Assembly: GCA_015680685.1 (NCBI GenBank)
Contig: MNCI01006016.1
Span: 721,400-755,533, forward strand
Source of the DNA: Gnetum montanum
Taxonomy: Eukaryota > Streptophyta > Gnetopsida > Gnetales > Gnetaceae
Length of the DNA stretch: 34,134 bases
Direction: 5' to 3'
Positions 10,201 through 19,563 of this stretch are shown here, one piece after another. Position numbers and translations under genes: made by a program. How positions within the stretch are numbered: position 1 is the stretch's first letter; each line of letters starts with the position of its first letter. Below the pieces are notes generated by a model that was not told the origin of the DNA, searched no databases, and was given only the letters and a program-made list of their open reading frames with translations.

Positions 10201-12226
10201 GACTATCCTGCATCAGTCTTGTTTCTTGTATCCTTATCAATTTCATCAGTCTTGTTTCTNATACAGAGGATGACAAGTACGATCACTATGCTTAAATTGA
10301 ACAAAGGTAGCTTTGTGATCCAGTTAATTTATAGGAATTGTCTAGTTCTTGCCAGTTTCAACTGCTAACTTGGAGTACATAGCAGGATTCAAATGCCCAA
10401 TGATGAAAACGTTTAAGAGGAAAAATTAAAAATGGCTAAGCTAGGATGGTAATATTCAAACATTGCATCCAAGTTTTCGCAATGCATAAGTTAACAAAAT
10501 AGGGCAAGCAGCTGCCCCTCCCATTCTGTTGGAAATAATCCATACTTGGGTGTCAATGAAAAGTGGCTCAATTGGTTAGCTGATTTTCTGACAAGTATTG
10601 TGTGGGCATGAGGTTTCCACTTCAAATCACACTTGAGGCACCTTTACATTCTACCTAATCCATGTAGATACATGCAAGATGCTGCTAATCAGCCAATGTT
10701 AGCTACATGGTATATGAGGTGGTCTGTAGACACTGTAAAAGCCCATGTATGTCTTTACATAATGATAGTTGTCAATCATTATAAAAGCAATCCAAATTCA
10801 GCTGAGGAATAGTTTTAAATGAACTCTAAAATACTGAAATCTCCTGAGATGGAGACAAAATGTCCACCATGTGTACTCTAGGATGTTAAAATTCCAAGTG
10901 GCAGTCACCGGTGAACTTCTCTTAGACGATGTCAGAGTATGTTGGTATATCAGAAGGAGCATATTAAATTTTTTAAACTAGATTTTTCTGAAAATATATT
11001 TTTAGATGTTTTGGATCACATTAAAATAATTCTAAAACATACTGCAATGGTAAAAGAATTAAGTTCGATGCCAAACATTGAAGAGGATCATAGAGTCCTA
11101 CAGAGCCTCTAAGCACTTGCATGAGAAAATACCAACCAAGATTATAGTGTTCAGTTTTTTCTACTATTTTTAATCCATTCATCTAATCTAGTCTTGAACT
11201 GCAACCAAGATATTTCTTAATGACTTGCAGGTAAAGGCAACAATAATGTGGCCCCCTTGAAATGTTTAAAATTATAATGTCTAAGAGCTTACGCTGTAAA
11301 ATTGTCTTGAATTTAAAGTTTCCTGGTTAAACAAACAATACGAGGCACATCCTATTGACATCAAAATCCAGAATTTTTTGGGGAAAACTTTCCGTTTTTC
11401 CAATTGAAAACAGTCCCTCACATCCTTAACATAACTTTCAAAAAAGGATACACATTAACATGAAAAAGACGTTATTGAGACACAAATAGGATACTTGTTG
11501 CAACAACCTAACAATTTTTCCTCAAAATATGTCTGACAACTTTTTCGGCAAAAACCATGAGAAACATTTAAAAGTTCCAAAAGAATTCTTTCCATTCGTC
11601 ATTATTTCGAATGAAGAAAAACCTCAAATAAAACTTGCAATAATTTTTTTTAAAAAAAAACATCCTTTAGATTATTCCTTTTTCCTTGGTAGGTGAAAAC
11701 AAGATTCTATTAAGTCATCCTTAGGAAATTATTCAAATTAAAACCCAGGAAAGAAAAAAACCAAACTATGAGATCTTCATATTCCGAAAAATGTCTACCA
11801 TCCATCAACTGCCCTTTTTTACAAAAACCCCCACTCTCAAAAACGTCCTCAAGATGTTGCCAACAGCATTTCCCACAACACAACACAAAACAAAAAAGCA
11901 GAAGCACAACAAAGAAAAACAATGTGGATTGAAGTCACGAGCAATAGTGATGGAACCTAACCTTGATTTGCAGATTGGGAGCTCTGGGTATCCTTCAGAG
12001 CCTTTTTGGCTGCAACATAACGGCTTCTGAGCTGGGCAGCTGTGTCCCCCGCAAGAGCAAGAGAAGCCGCAGTTAATGCAGCAGTGGTAGGAAAAGCCCA
12101 TCCATGAGAGCTTCCTGAGCTGCTGTTATGGGTTCGTGCAGATCTTCTGCATCTCGAACTTCTGGGTTTCCGGTAGAATGAATTCCACAAAGGTCCCTGG
12201 AATGGAAGAGCCACGCCTCCACCCAT
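7276..12226 (-). CDS. Mpv17/PMP22-family membrane protein, 5 exons, 229 aa
   Basis: Minus-strand CDS join: 12226-11962, 8067-7907, 7811-7679, 7604-7565, 7366-7276. All introns are GT-AG and the phases (1,0,1,2) fit, giving an uninterrupted 229-residue protein. The ATG at 12226 is the first after an in-frame stop. Exon 1 encodes an Arg/Ser-rich N-terminus (about 15-43), possibly a targeting region, and LTAASLALAGDTAAQL (51-66), the family's first membrane segment with its GDxxAQ motif. Exon 2 has HDWPRALRM and YGPGSYAWYE (116-125). Exon 3 has the segment LNQIILGPCVVVAVFGWN (145-162), then LWQGKL. The last exons give GWKFWIP, VNFGVVPLQTRVAF (197-210) and FWNFYLS. This is the Mpv17/PMP22 signature; members are four-helix proteins of peroxisomal, mitochondrial or plastid membranes with a poorly defined, possibly channel-like role. 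The location here is not evident. No disabling mutation is seen, so it looks functional. Confidence 0.9.
8983..9071. repeat. Degenerate tandem duplication, ~50 bp period
   Basis: TCTCTGTTATTCAACAAGTT followed by GGTGCTGCTACTAAC recurs 50 bp downstream as TCTCTGTTATTCAACAGCTT followed by GGTGCTGCCACTAAC. It lies inside intron 1 of the Mpv17/PMP22 gene. Confidence 0.6.
9306..9566 (+). repeat. Inverted repeat arm 1 (261 bp), identical to 9999-10259
   Basis: Reverse-complementing this arm gives 9999-10259 with no difference that I could find. It contains an inverted copy of the SINE (lacking its first 10 bases) and the adjoining LINE piece. Its inner end is followed directly by an N (9567). A 33 bp unit (GAAATTGATAAGGATAC... 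to ...AAGACTGAT) is duplicated in tandem at the outer edge (about 9288-9353). Confidence 0.9.
9568..9973 (-). mobile_element. RTE-type LINE 3' fragment inside intron 1
   Basis: Minus-strand translation matches the C-terminal tail of plant RTE-like LINE polyproteins: a 'FYRTVIRS' block, NVNAQVDAKCYKTKQ (cf. 'MRMLRWMCGxTRxDxI'), TKKTQEETVRAYNNVKQ-like sequence, and LDRGKWQKRTHI near the 3' end. It aligns as DNA with 17152-17640, the corresponding part of a second copy of the family. Both copies have the RTE 3' phrase 'GGCTAYATGAGTTC' (here cut just after the N at 9567). The frame is broken in several places. The LINE continues on the other side of the SINE at 10175-10259. Confidence 0.7.
9974..9988 (+). 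repeat. Target-site duplication of the SINE, left copy
   Basis: TTTGTTGCTTTATAA occurs at 9974-9988 and again, perfectly, at 10160-10174, flanking the SINE. Removing the SINE and one copy restores the LINE sequence around it. Confidence 0.85.
9989..10159 (+). mobile_element. tRNA-derived SINE, 171 bp
   Basis: A compact element bounded by perfect 15 bp target-site duplications. Its head resembles a tRNA gene: an A-box-like TGATGGTAAGGTGC, a possible anticodon arm (CTTG...CAAG), and a B-box GGTTTGAGTCT close to the pol III consensus GGTTCRANTCC. The body carries no reading frame. It has no poly-A tail; the 3' end is GATGATCCTTCC followed by the TTT of the duplication, so a short T-run tail, as in Au-type SINEs, is possible. 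It inserted into an RTE LINE fragment, an element type whose machinery could also have mobilised it. A second, inverted, near-complete copy is at 9306-9566. Confidence 0.8.
10160..10174 (+). repeat. Target-site duplication of the SINE, right copy
   Basis: A perfect match to 9974-9988. It marks the 3' boundary of the SINE. Confidence 0.85.
10175..10259 (-). mobile_element. RTE LINE fragment upstream of the SINE insertion
   Basis: On the minus strand EIDKDTRNKTDAG*SKWR matches the RTE block 'GEIDEDVxHRIxAGWxKWR'. The DNA is close to 17660-17712 of the other LINE copy. It is the upstream continuation of 9568-9973 and is cut at the N at 10260. Confidence 0.65.
10558..10769 (+). mobile_element. 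Second SINE candidate with tRNA-like head
   Basis: TGGCTCAATTGG (10564-10575) is a perfect fit to the pol III A-box. About 55 bp on, ACTTCAAATC (10619-10628) resembles a B-box, followed by a tRNA-end-like CACTTGAGGCACC. A 7 bp direct repeat TGTCAAT (10551-10557 and 10770-10776) could be a short target duplication, but it is too short to prove the ends. Confidence 0.4.
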
Positions 12227-13207
12227 AACACAGTTCCTTCCCTGCCTTACACAGTCATTCTCTGCTGCTGTTGGACGAATAAATATGTGTTATGATTGCA
12301 ATCAGTTGAGCACCTATGAATGACTAGGATTAAGTATGATTCATGGCAGATCTTGGTTGCAAAGTTGCAATGTGGGGGTTTCGGTTTGAGCCACGGGTGA
12401 ACCGTGGTTAAGTTTTTTGTGGCAAATTTCAGTTGTTTCCCCTCCTAAACATTTGGATCTTTGGAATAAGTGATGTAAATTTCAATTGGTTTTTTCTTGT
12501 CAAACATCATGCATATTCTGAACTCAGGAATGGAATGGCTTGAGGGCCCATCTTTTGTTGTTATGCGTTGTACTTTTAGGGTGCTTTTGTCGGTTTTCAC
12601 GAATTGTTTTAGTATCCCATCATCATCATGTAGCCTTCACTCACCATTGTTCCAATAAATGGGTTCGTTTAGAATTGTTTTGAATCTAATACAGTAAAAT
12701 TTCCTTTGTTTTCTTGCATATTTTCTATTTTTTTAAAATTTATGCAATAAAATAATTACTTTTTAAGAGTTTATGGGCTGACCAATTTTAACCTTTCTTT
12801 TTGGATTTAATGGTTGAAATGAAATGAAATGAAACTTTATTATGTTCAAAGAACCATAAGACCTTATATTTTTATGGAAAATAAAGATAGACTATACAAA
12901 TTGACCAAACATTAATGGACATAAAAAATAAATCATACATATTTTTATTGTAATTTTTATTTTTGAACTTAATACTAGCTACAAGTTTTACTCCATTGAC
13001 TCTCACAAAAGGTAGGTGATATGCTATTTTTTAAAAAGTTGAGATAAAGATAATTTCAACACTATATTATAGTCCACTGTGTAGGCAATTTACAATGTTA
13101 TTTGGTAGCTAAGTTTTTCCAATAAGGCAGAAAACTTTAAAAAATTATTAAATAAAGTAATTTTACCATGTGGCTTGTGCTATGTGAGTCATAGATTTAT
13201 TCTTAAG
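12227..13207. other. 5' flank of the Mpv17/PMP22 gene; no other gene seen
   Basis: This should contain the promoter and 5' untranslated region of the minus-strand gene that starts at 12226. I see no convincing TATA box near the ATG on the minus strand. An (ATGAA)n microsatellite of four units is at about 12815-12835. The remainder is AT-rich with no coding similarity. Confidence 0.45.
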
Positions 13208-14070
13208 GGGTGTGTTTGCGCTCTTAAACAAAAATGGAACAGGCATAATGCAAAAAGTGCTCTCCTTAAGAGTCATCTTTCCTTGAAAGTAGAGGAAGGA
13301 TTATAAAAGGAATTCTTGAAATTCTTGAAAGGCAAACCTAATTTATCTATTGCTGATTTTCTAAAAGTTGATAATCATATTACTTCTAATCCTCTTAATA
13401 TCAATATTTGTCTTAAGAAACATTTTCATCATATATTTATTTCATAGGGTTTTGATCATGAGGATTTTCTTTCTAATTCAATCAATTTGCCAAAAAATAT
13501 TTTTGAATGTCATAATCATTTCCTTGAGTAGTTTATCTCTTTTGCTAAAATTAAAGACGTAATGCTTAGCTTAGCCAATGATAAAGCTCTAGGTTTTGAT
13601 GGAATTTAGATTGAATTTTTTAGAAATCATTAGGATGTTTGTATAGACCTTTTTTGTGTTATTATTGAAGTTATTAAACATTGTTCACTTAGTCAAGAGC
13701 TGAATAAAGGAGCCATGAAACTTATTTCTAAGGAAGATAATATCTCTAGATTGTTAATTGACATACTATTACTCTTTTGAATTCAATTTATGAAATTTTG
13801 GCCGAATGTGTTACTCAAAAATTAAAACCAATTATTTATCAATTAATTACTCCAATGTAAACTAGCTTCATTGAAGGTAAATATATTTTGAATAATGATG
13901 TTACTACTTTGGATGGTATGTAATGGGTTGAGGATTCTAACTAATATATTGTATTTTTAAAGCTTGATTATGCTCAAACCTATGATAGGATTATTCAAAG
14001 CATATGTGTACTTGCTTTTTGTTATCTTCACACAACTTACTTTTTAAAGATAGGTTTATTAAAAAAATAT
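13208..14070 (+). mobile_element. L1-type LINE reverse transcriptase remnant
   Basis: The plus strand, read across frameshifts and stops, gives the first half of a plant L1 reverse transcriptase: LANDKALGFDGI*IEFFRNH (cf. 'DKAPGPDGFxxEFF'), then KLISKEDNISRL (cf. 'LIPKxxxxxxxxDxRPISL'), ILAECVTQKLKPIIYQLITP, then TSFIEGKYILNNDV (cf. 'QSAFVxGRxIxDN'), and VFLKLDYAQTYDRI, the 'KLDxxKAYDRV' block that holds a catalytic Asp. The YADD block is not reached. Upstream, LKQKWNRHNAKSALLKSHLS is consistent with the linker before the domain. It is a dead 5'- and 3'-truncated copy. Confidence 0.7.
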
Positions 14071-14107
14071 TTTTTTCAATATTTAAGACAAGATCTTTTG
14101 AAAATAC

Positions 14108-14220
14108 AGAAGGGTGTATATGATGGTCAGGACACTTATATCTTGGTGAGGAAGCTGTGAGTTCAATTCTTGCCTTCGCCTCCAAGTGTGATAGCTATGG
14201 TGAAACGGCAAAAAGTTAGG
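14108..14220 (+). mobile_element. tRNA-like / SINE-head candidate
   Basis: TGATGGTCAGGAC resembles an A-box and GAGTTCAATTC a B-box. The B-box-like sequence is followed by CTTGCCTTCGCCTCCA, which looks like a tRNA 3' end. No acceptor stem or anticodon arm folds convincingly, so it is not a tRNA gene. It may be a decayed tRNA-derived SINE. The ends are not defined by duplications. Confidence 0.35.
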
Positions 14221-14843
14221 TTGCGAAAAAGAAACGAGTTTTAAATATAGAATTTTTATATTTTAGTAAAATTATGTTTGTTTATAGAACAACAATTTAA
14301 AATGCAATACAATACAATGATTTTTATTGATAAAAATTTACAATATTTTTATTTATTGGTATCTCACAATAATTACCCATCAATAAACTTAGACAGAAGT
14401 TGTAAAAGAATTTATTTAAAAAATAAATATTTAGACAGAGGTAATCAATATGCTAGAACTTGAACAAACAATGCAAGTGAACAACATTCTAAATCTTCAT
14501 TCTAAATACCACTCAGCAAACCAATAATAAACGCAGATTCACCACTGCATGTTAATAATCAAATAAAATCCTGGAAGAGGAGCTGAAAACAATGCAAGAC
14601 TCTTCTGCTACTCTTTCATCTAAATAAACAAACATAAGGCAAGATCTGAGATTAGATTTGCTGCCCCCTTGAAATAGGAATAGAGAAGGGCCAAGCTTAT
14701 TATGTTAAATTTTAAGAGATGGACTTTGAAAATGAGACCCTGTCACAATATGAATTGCAATGATTGAACTTTACTGTGATAAGAAACTCTGACTCAAAGA
14801 AAAGGAAGAGATAATGTACAAAAATGGTCTTTGAATCTACGGT
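14221..14843. other. AT-rich stretch, nothing recognised
   Basis: No coding similarity, repeat structure or RNA signature was recognised on either strand. Confidence 0.4.
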
Positions 14844-15090
14844 TTAGCCCATTTTGAAGAGGAGGAGGAGTGTTTGTTGCAAAAGCAGTGACTTACCACA
14901 CAAAGTTGACAAACGATTTATGTTTGTGAAGAGCGATGCAGAAGCAGCACCAGCAATGGCTGTGGAGAGCAATGCAAAAGCAGTAGCAATAGCAGGATTA
15001 GCAACGTTCACGGCAAAACGATGGAGAAGCGGCAGCAATAATAATAGGATTAGCAGCTTCCACAACATAGGCCCCAAATGCTTCACTTAA
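14844..15090 (-). other. Unresolved short open region with a good splice donor (minus strand)
   Basis: The minus strand stays open from 15086 to 14844 and encodes a hydrophobic, Ala/Leu-rich peptide including NPAIATAFALLSTAIAGAAS and SLFTNINRLSTLC. It has no ATG start (it opens at GTG). A strong donor-like GTGTG|GTAAGT lies at about 14894, so it might be an exon of an unidentified gene. The plus strand is open over the same bases (14854-15090) because the sequence is rich in GCA/TGC triplets. I do not recognise either product and would not assert a gene. Confidence 0.2.
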
Positions 15091-16079
15091 ATGTGTTGCT
15101 TATTGCCACCATAGAAGTGGTCCTAAATTTTTTTTCCTCCGTCCGTTTTACACATTCAATTCGCTGCAGACCTGCATTTAATTTGTGACAGAGGTGCATT
15201 TAATTCATGACACATGCTGAAAATAAAGCATCCTATCCTTATATCTTTCAAACCATAAAATTAAAAATTAAAATCAAATTAAATGAAACGTATTACAAAC
15301 GTTTCAGTGTGCTGGGAAACGTTTTACCCAGTACTGTTCATGGGCAAACGGGATAACGGGATTTGGATTTCGTTTCTTCAACGAAAAACGTAAAACTTTA
15401 AAACTTTATAAATCCGTTGCGTTTCTGGCAACATAGCAACCAACCCCCTGTTCGCTCTGAGAGGTAAAAAACAAAGAGAAAAGTATATATATATATATGT
15501 TTTGAGGCATAAATGGAGGATTGGAAAGCTGAAGCAAGCACCCCCTCAAATAGCCTCTGCAATTGTTACCTCCTTGTGCATTGTCCTTGATTTGGCATTT
15601 GTATTGGTTTAGTTTAAGTAATAGAAATTGGTTCTGTTTATTTCTGTATTATTTATTGTATTTCTGTTCAGTCAACCATGAGCATCTTTAGATACGGTTT
15701 GGATAAAATCTTGAGTTCGAGTCTGGCTGGAAACTTGGTGATCGTAGTAATTTATTTCCTATTCAATTCCTACGTGTAAATTGTGTCTGCAATAGTTCAA
15801 CCATGAGTTGTCCTTATTTACGGTTGTAATATAGCCTATTGCATCCAATTGTGAGTTTAAATTATCCATGGGTTGGTTGATTTAAGAGTGATTTATTTTG
15901 TTTTTGTTTATTGTTGCTGCGCTTTGCTGTCCCTCGTATTTTTATTATTTTTGGGCTTTAAACTGTGCAGTGAGCTTTTCATGGTTTCGTTGTGTATGCT
16001 CTATCATTTATCAGAGCTGGTTCTGATTCCTTTGAGGTTGACGGTGGATTTCTGAGTTGGTTGTGAAGCAGTAAAAACG
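15091..16079. other. No gene recognised; AACG-rich block and TATA-like motif
   Basis: Between about 15285 and 15430 the word AACG occurs roughly ten times, with two AAACGTTT-like palindromes (near 15298 and 15335), followed by CTTTATAAATCC at about 15402-15413, a plausible plus-strand TATA box. A (TA)n run is at 15484-15498. A plus-strand ATG downstream (15512) opens only a 26-codon frame. A promoter is possible, but no transcript can be supported. Confidence 0.3.
15484..15498. repeat. (TA)n microsatellite
   Basis: An uninterrupted TA alternation of 15 bases. Confidence 0.85.
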
Positions 16080-16327
16080 CCTCATATTGCAAGTAGAAGA
16101 GGCAAATATGCACGTCATCACGAATTCAGGATGATAACCAGTAGACATGGCTAAAGGCTATGTATATTGTAAGGAATTTGCAGACTAGAATGGAGGCTAT
16201 CAAGACTAGGTAGCAGAGAGCAGTACCAACTAACAATAATGATGATGGTGAAGAAATCATTATCACTGTAGAAGCAGAGGAGGCTCATGCATTTGAAAGC
16301 CAATTAGATAGTTCTTCCAATGATGAA

Positions 16328-16344
16328 AGAGAGAGAGAGAGAGA
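16328..16344. repeat. (AG)n microsatellite inside the gag remnant
   Basis: A run of AG repeats of about 17 bases within the chromovirus gag remnant. Confidence 0.85.
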
Positions 16345-17137
16345 TTTTTGTGTGCCTTATCTCTAAGTTGTTGTTAAGCAAGTGAGAGTTGATGTTTCCT
16401 GAAAATTTAGATTCAGATATTTTTCTTACTTAGATTCAAAAAATGAAGTCATATTTTGAGTTGGAGGAGATAGAAGATTGTTTACCACCTTGAATCATCA
16501 CCAGTTGAATGATAAAAAGAGAACCAGCAAGGAGGACATCTTCCACACACCAACCATGGAAGAGATGGCCATAGCATCAGCAGTGGAAAAGGAGCCAACG
16601 GTTATCATCAAGGAGTCAGCCATGCACAAAGCAATTTATAATTTAGTCCCTATTATAAGTATGGAGAGATCAGTCACAAATCCATAAACTGTCTCTGGTG
16701 GCCCAGGGAAAAAACGTATCACAAGACACCACCAATTAAAGCAACCATCAACCAACAAGAGGATATTGCAATTTATTCAGATACAAAGGCACATGTGCAA
16801 TTTCAACCCAAAGAAGAAACTGACGCTAAGCTGCATAACCAAAAGTTACTAAAGCCTGTTTCTTTAAATGCCCCTCCAAAATGATAATTTGAAGAAAGGA
16901 GAAGCCTGTTGAAATTTCAGGCCAATTGTAATGATAAACTGTTTCAAATTATCATAGATAATGAAAATTTAGGTAATTTGGTTCCTAGGTTCATTGGTCA
17001 ACGGCTGCGGTTACCTACCAAACTACATTTAAGACCGTACAGAGTCAGTTAGTGGGACTAGAATACCAACTATAGGATTATTGAACAATGTTTAGTGAGC
17101 TTCAAGATGAAATTTTCTGATTCAGCACTTTGCAATG

Positions 17138-17151
17138 TTATTCTAATAGAT
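17138..17151 (+). repeat. Target-site duplication of the RTE LINE, left copy
   Basis: TTATTCTAATAGAT here and TTATTCCAATAAAT at 22598-22611 match at 12 of 14 positions. Both encode the same protease stretch (ILID / IPIN), so the duplicated bases are host chromovirus sequence. Confidence 0.7.
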
Positions 17152-18509
17152 CATCATCATTATCATTCGAGCCTTGTCCCAATAAAATAGGGTTGGCTAC
17201 ATGAGTTCTTTTTTTGCTATGCACCTCTATAAAGAGCTCAATCCTTGTTTATTTGCAATTTCTTCGTATCATCTTTAATTGTTTTATGTTCTGTCTTTTT
17301 TATCTTCCTTTAGACTATTTTCTAAAACAGTGATGTAACAGTATTTTTTTACAAGCTTGTTATATGATCTTATTTGCACATGTTCAAACCATCTAAGACA
17401 TCATTTTTGTAACTTATCTAAAATAGAAGCCATTGCAATTCTTCTTGTAATGTTAATAAGTGCAATTTATCTCTTATGGTAACATTCAACATCCATCTAA
17501 GCATTCACGTTTCTACCACATTGTATTGTTATTAATACCTCTTTTGTATTACCCAATATTTAGCACCATATAAAATAGCAAACTCAATTGTAGTTCTATA
17601 AAAAACTCTTTAGTTTTATTGAGATTCTTTTATCATAGAGAATACCACTATCATGTCTACATTTTGACCATCCTACCTTAATCCTATTTCTTATACCCTT
17701 ATCAATTTCACTATTTAGTTAGAGCATTGATCCTAGTTAGTAGAACCATTGAGCCTTGAATTGTCACTTCTATTTTACCTTTGTTGATGTTGTTGTTATT
17801 AAATTGCATATCATATATTTTGTCTTACTTCTACTAATTTTTAAGCATTTTGATTCTAGAGCATGTCTCCACTTCCCTATTTTTGAAACAATATTTTTTA
17901 GAGTTATATCCACTAATATAATATTATCTGCAAATAACACACACTAAGGAATTTCATTGTGCATTTCCTTTGTTAATTCATTTATAACAATGGTAAATAA
18001 GTACAAGCTAAGTGTAGACCCTTGATGTAGAGCTACTATAATCAGAAAATCAAATGTGCTTCTACAAGATATTCTACTTTTAGTGTTAGCTCCTTCATAC
18101 TAATCTTGAATTGCTTTAATATCTTTATCAAGGATGTTTTTTCTCTGCAAAGTCTACGAAATAATATCTCTAGACACTATAACATATGCTTTTTTAACTT
18201 AATGAAAATCATATGTAAATTTTCTCCATGTTTTCTAAATTTCTCTATCAATTATCATATCAAGAAAATATCCTCTATAGTACATCTCAATGGCATAAAT
18301 CAAAATTGATTTTCTAATACTATTGATTTAAGTGTGAGACACTGCTCTATAACTCTCTTCCAAAGTTTCATATTAAGGCACATTAGCTTAATCTCTATAT
18401 TGTTTGCACAATTATGTGCATCTCATTTATTTTTGTAGATGAGAATAACAATGTTTTTCTCCAATTATTGGACATTTTTCTATTTTTCAAAAATTTGTTC
18501 AATAATTGT
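17152..18509 (-). mobile_element. RTE-type LINE, 3' portion (reverse transcriptase C-half and tail)
   Basis: The minus-strand translation follows the RTE reverse transcriptase closely across frameshifts: LLNKFLKNRKMSNNWRKTL, a damaged 'YRGIKLM', LMCLNMKLW, ENQF, then EKFRKHGENLHMIFIKLKKA (holding the first catalytic block, 'DLxKAYDRV' altered), DIKAIQD*YEGANTKSR, ALHQGSTLSLYLFTIVINEL, and CVLFADNIILVD. The last is the 'FADDIVLV' motif with the second Asp changed to Asn. The C-terminal tail then matches 9568-9973. It ends in (ATGATG)n-like sequence next to the left duplication, as usual for RTE 3' ends. The upstream part of the same LINE is at 21980-22597, beyond element B. Confidence 0.8.
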
Positions 18510-19438
18510 TGATGAGTTTTGCAGGGTCGCAATATCAAGTATCTGATATTGGGGCCATGATGTCGGGTATTTGATATCAGGGCACAACTTGCAATGTTGA
18601 GGATTCAATATCACCCCTTCTATGCTAGCCTATAAATACCACACTTGGGTGCATAGTAGAGAAGGAGGAAATAGAGATAGATTCATAGATTTTGATAGAT
18701 TTCAAGTTTTGTTAGTTTTCAGTGTATGCCTGCAATGTGATGTTAAGTGATTGTATGACATCCTTATTTGAGTGTAATGTACTTGAACATGTTACATGTT
18801 CAGCGATAAAGATCAAGATTACTTCCATCATTGCAACATCCACTTAACTTTATTACTATTTTTAATTACTTAAATGCGTACTATTTTCTCTAGTTAATGT
18901 GCATCATTGCTTGCTCTTTATCATTTTCTGTCATTAAGTGGAATGGGTATGACTAATCGCAAGCACTTAAGTGTAATTACTTGGTAATCCATTAGTGTTA
19001 TTGTTTCGTATGCCTAGTAATGCTACACTTGGTAATCCATTAGTGTTATCGTTTCGTATGCCTAGTAATGCTACACTTGGTAATCCTAGTAGTAGTTGCA
19101 CAAACTCCAAGGTGTGTACAAAAGGTTAGGAATGGATACTCATTGCACATAGGCTAGTTAAACTTTACTTTCCATTGTTAATTAGATTAAACAATTAATT
19201 TCTTTATTCTTATCATTAGGAGTAGCTTAGGATCGAGCAACATCAAGAATCATATGCCTCACTCTAGAATTAACCATACATGACAAAGCTACCACTAGTC
19301 CAAGTGGGAAGATAGTGAACTAGATCAAGGCATAACGATCTAGATGCACAACTAGTCCCATCCACAGAATTCGACCAGATCATGCATGAACACTTGTGAT
19401 TTGTATGGTTGGGCATAGGTGTACCTCGTCACTCATCA
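18510..19438 (+). mobile_element. LTR of gypsy element B (5' LTR, plus strand)
   Basis: A 929 bp LTR starting TGATGAGT and ending ACTCATCA, perfect 8 bp inverted ends, followed by one base and a primer binding site. A TATA box (TATAAATA) is at 18631-18638. Two degenerate GATATC-type palindromes lie upstream of it (18529-18551, 18559-18578). A 48 bp tandem duplication (18981-19076) accounts for part of the extra length over the related LTRs at 877-1673 and 32111-32906. The LTR interrupts the LINE at 18509/18510. Confidence 0.85.
18981..19076 (+). repeat. 48 bp tandem duplication in LTR B
   Basis: Two units (18981-19028 and 19029-19076), each starting TTGGTAATCCATTAGTGTTA and ending CTAGTAATGCTACAC, differ by one T/C. 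A third partial TTGGTAATCC follows. The related LTRs hold diverged TTGGTAAYCC motifs at the same place, so this is the most recently expanded form. Confidence 0.9.
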
Positions 19439-19439
19439 T

Positions 19440-19458
19440 TGGCACCATTGCCAGGGAT
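19440..19458 (+). other. Primer binding site of element B (tRNA-Asp type)
   Basis: TGGCACCATTGCCAGGGAT begins two bases after the LTR end. It matches the complement of the plant tRNA-Asp 3' end at 16 of 19 positions; the three mismatches are all CpG-to-CpA. Confidence 0.8.
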
Positions 19459-19563
19459 GGTGCTAGTTATCTAGATTAGTTATAGCATACACAATTGTTG
19501 TAAATGCATTAATGATTTATCTTTTAGAAAGTATTAAGTCACACACATCATTAACTAACAAAA

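Larger units (their letters stand above)
9999..10259 (-). repeat. Inverted repeat arm 2 (261 bp)
   Basis: Partner of 9306-9566, in the opposite orientation. It runs from the 11th base of the SINE through the right-hand duplication (10160-10174) into LINE sequence and stops exactly at an N (10260). The intact SINE start and left duplication next to this arm suggest it is the original and arm 1 the copy. Confidence 0.9.
8068..11961 (-). other. Intron 1 (3,894 bp) of the Mpv17/PMP22 gene
   Basis: The donor is CAAG|GTTAGG at 11962/11961 and the acceptor is TTGCAG|AACAG at 8068/8067. The split Glu codon (G|AA) is restored on joining. The other introns are only 95, 74 and 198 bp, so the length comes from repeats: LINE and SINE insertions (9306-10260), a second SINE candidate (10558-10769), and a degenerate duplication at 8983-9071. 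The stretches 8283-8980 and 10780-11700 show nothing recognisable. Confidence 0.85.
16080..17151 (+). mobile_element. Chromovirus gag and protease remnant (left part)
   Basis: The plus strand carries pieces of a Ty3/gypsy chromovirus polyprotein in the right order. A gag N-terminus (KEFADRMEAIKTR*QRAVP, then EEIIITVEAEEAHAF) is followed after a GA repeat by DSDIFLT*IQKMKSYFELEE (cf. 'xxxFLDWLQxVExxFEF'). Next is a damaged zinc knuckle (YKYGEISHKSINCLW), then the protease block with FQANCNDKLFQIIIDNENLG, NLVPRFIGQRLRLPTKLHLR and ALCNVILID. The protease active-site triplet, normally D-S/T-G, reads D-N-E here. Most of the capsid core is deleted. The frame is cut at 17151 by an RTE LINE and resumes at 22598, in the middle of the protease. 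Confidence 0.75.

Noticed and set aside
9306-10259. A MITE or foldback transposon with 261 bp terminal inverted repeats
   Set aside because: The arms consist of SINE and LINE pieces, have no target duplication outside them, and both end at Ns; a misassembly explains them better.
14108-14220. A functional tRNA gene
   Set aside because: Only A-box-like and B-box-like words are present; no seven-base acceptor stem or proper anticodon arm can be formed.
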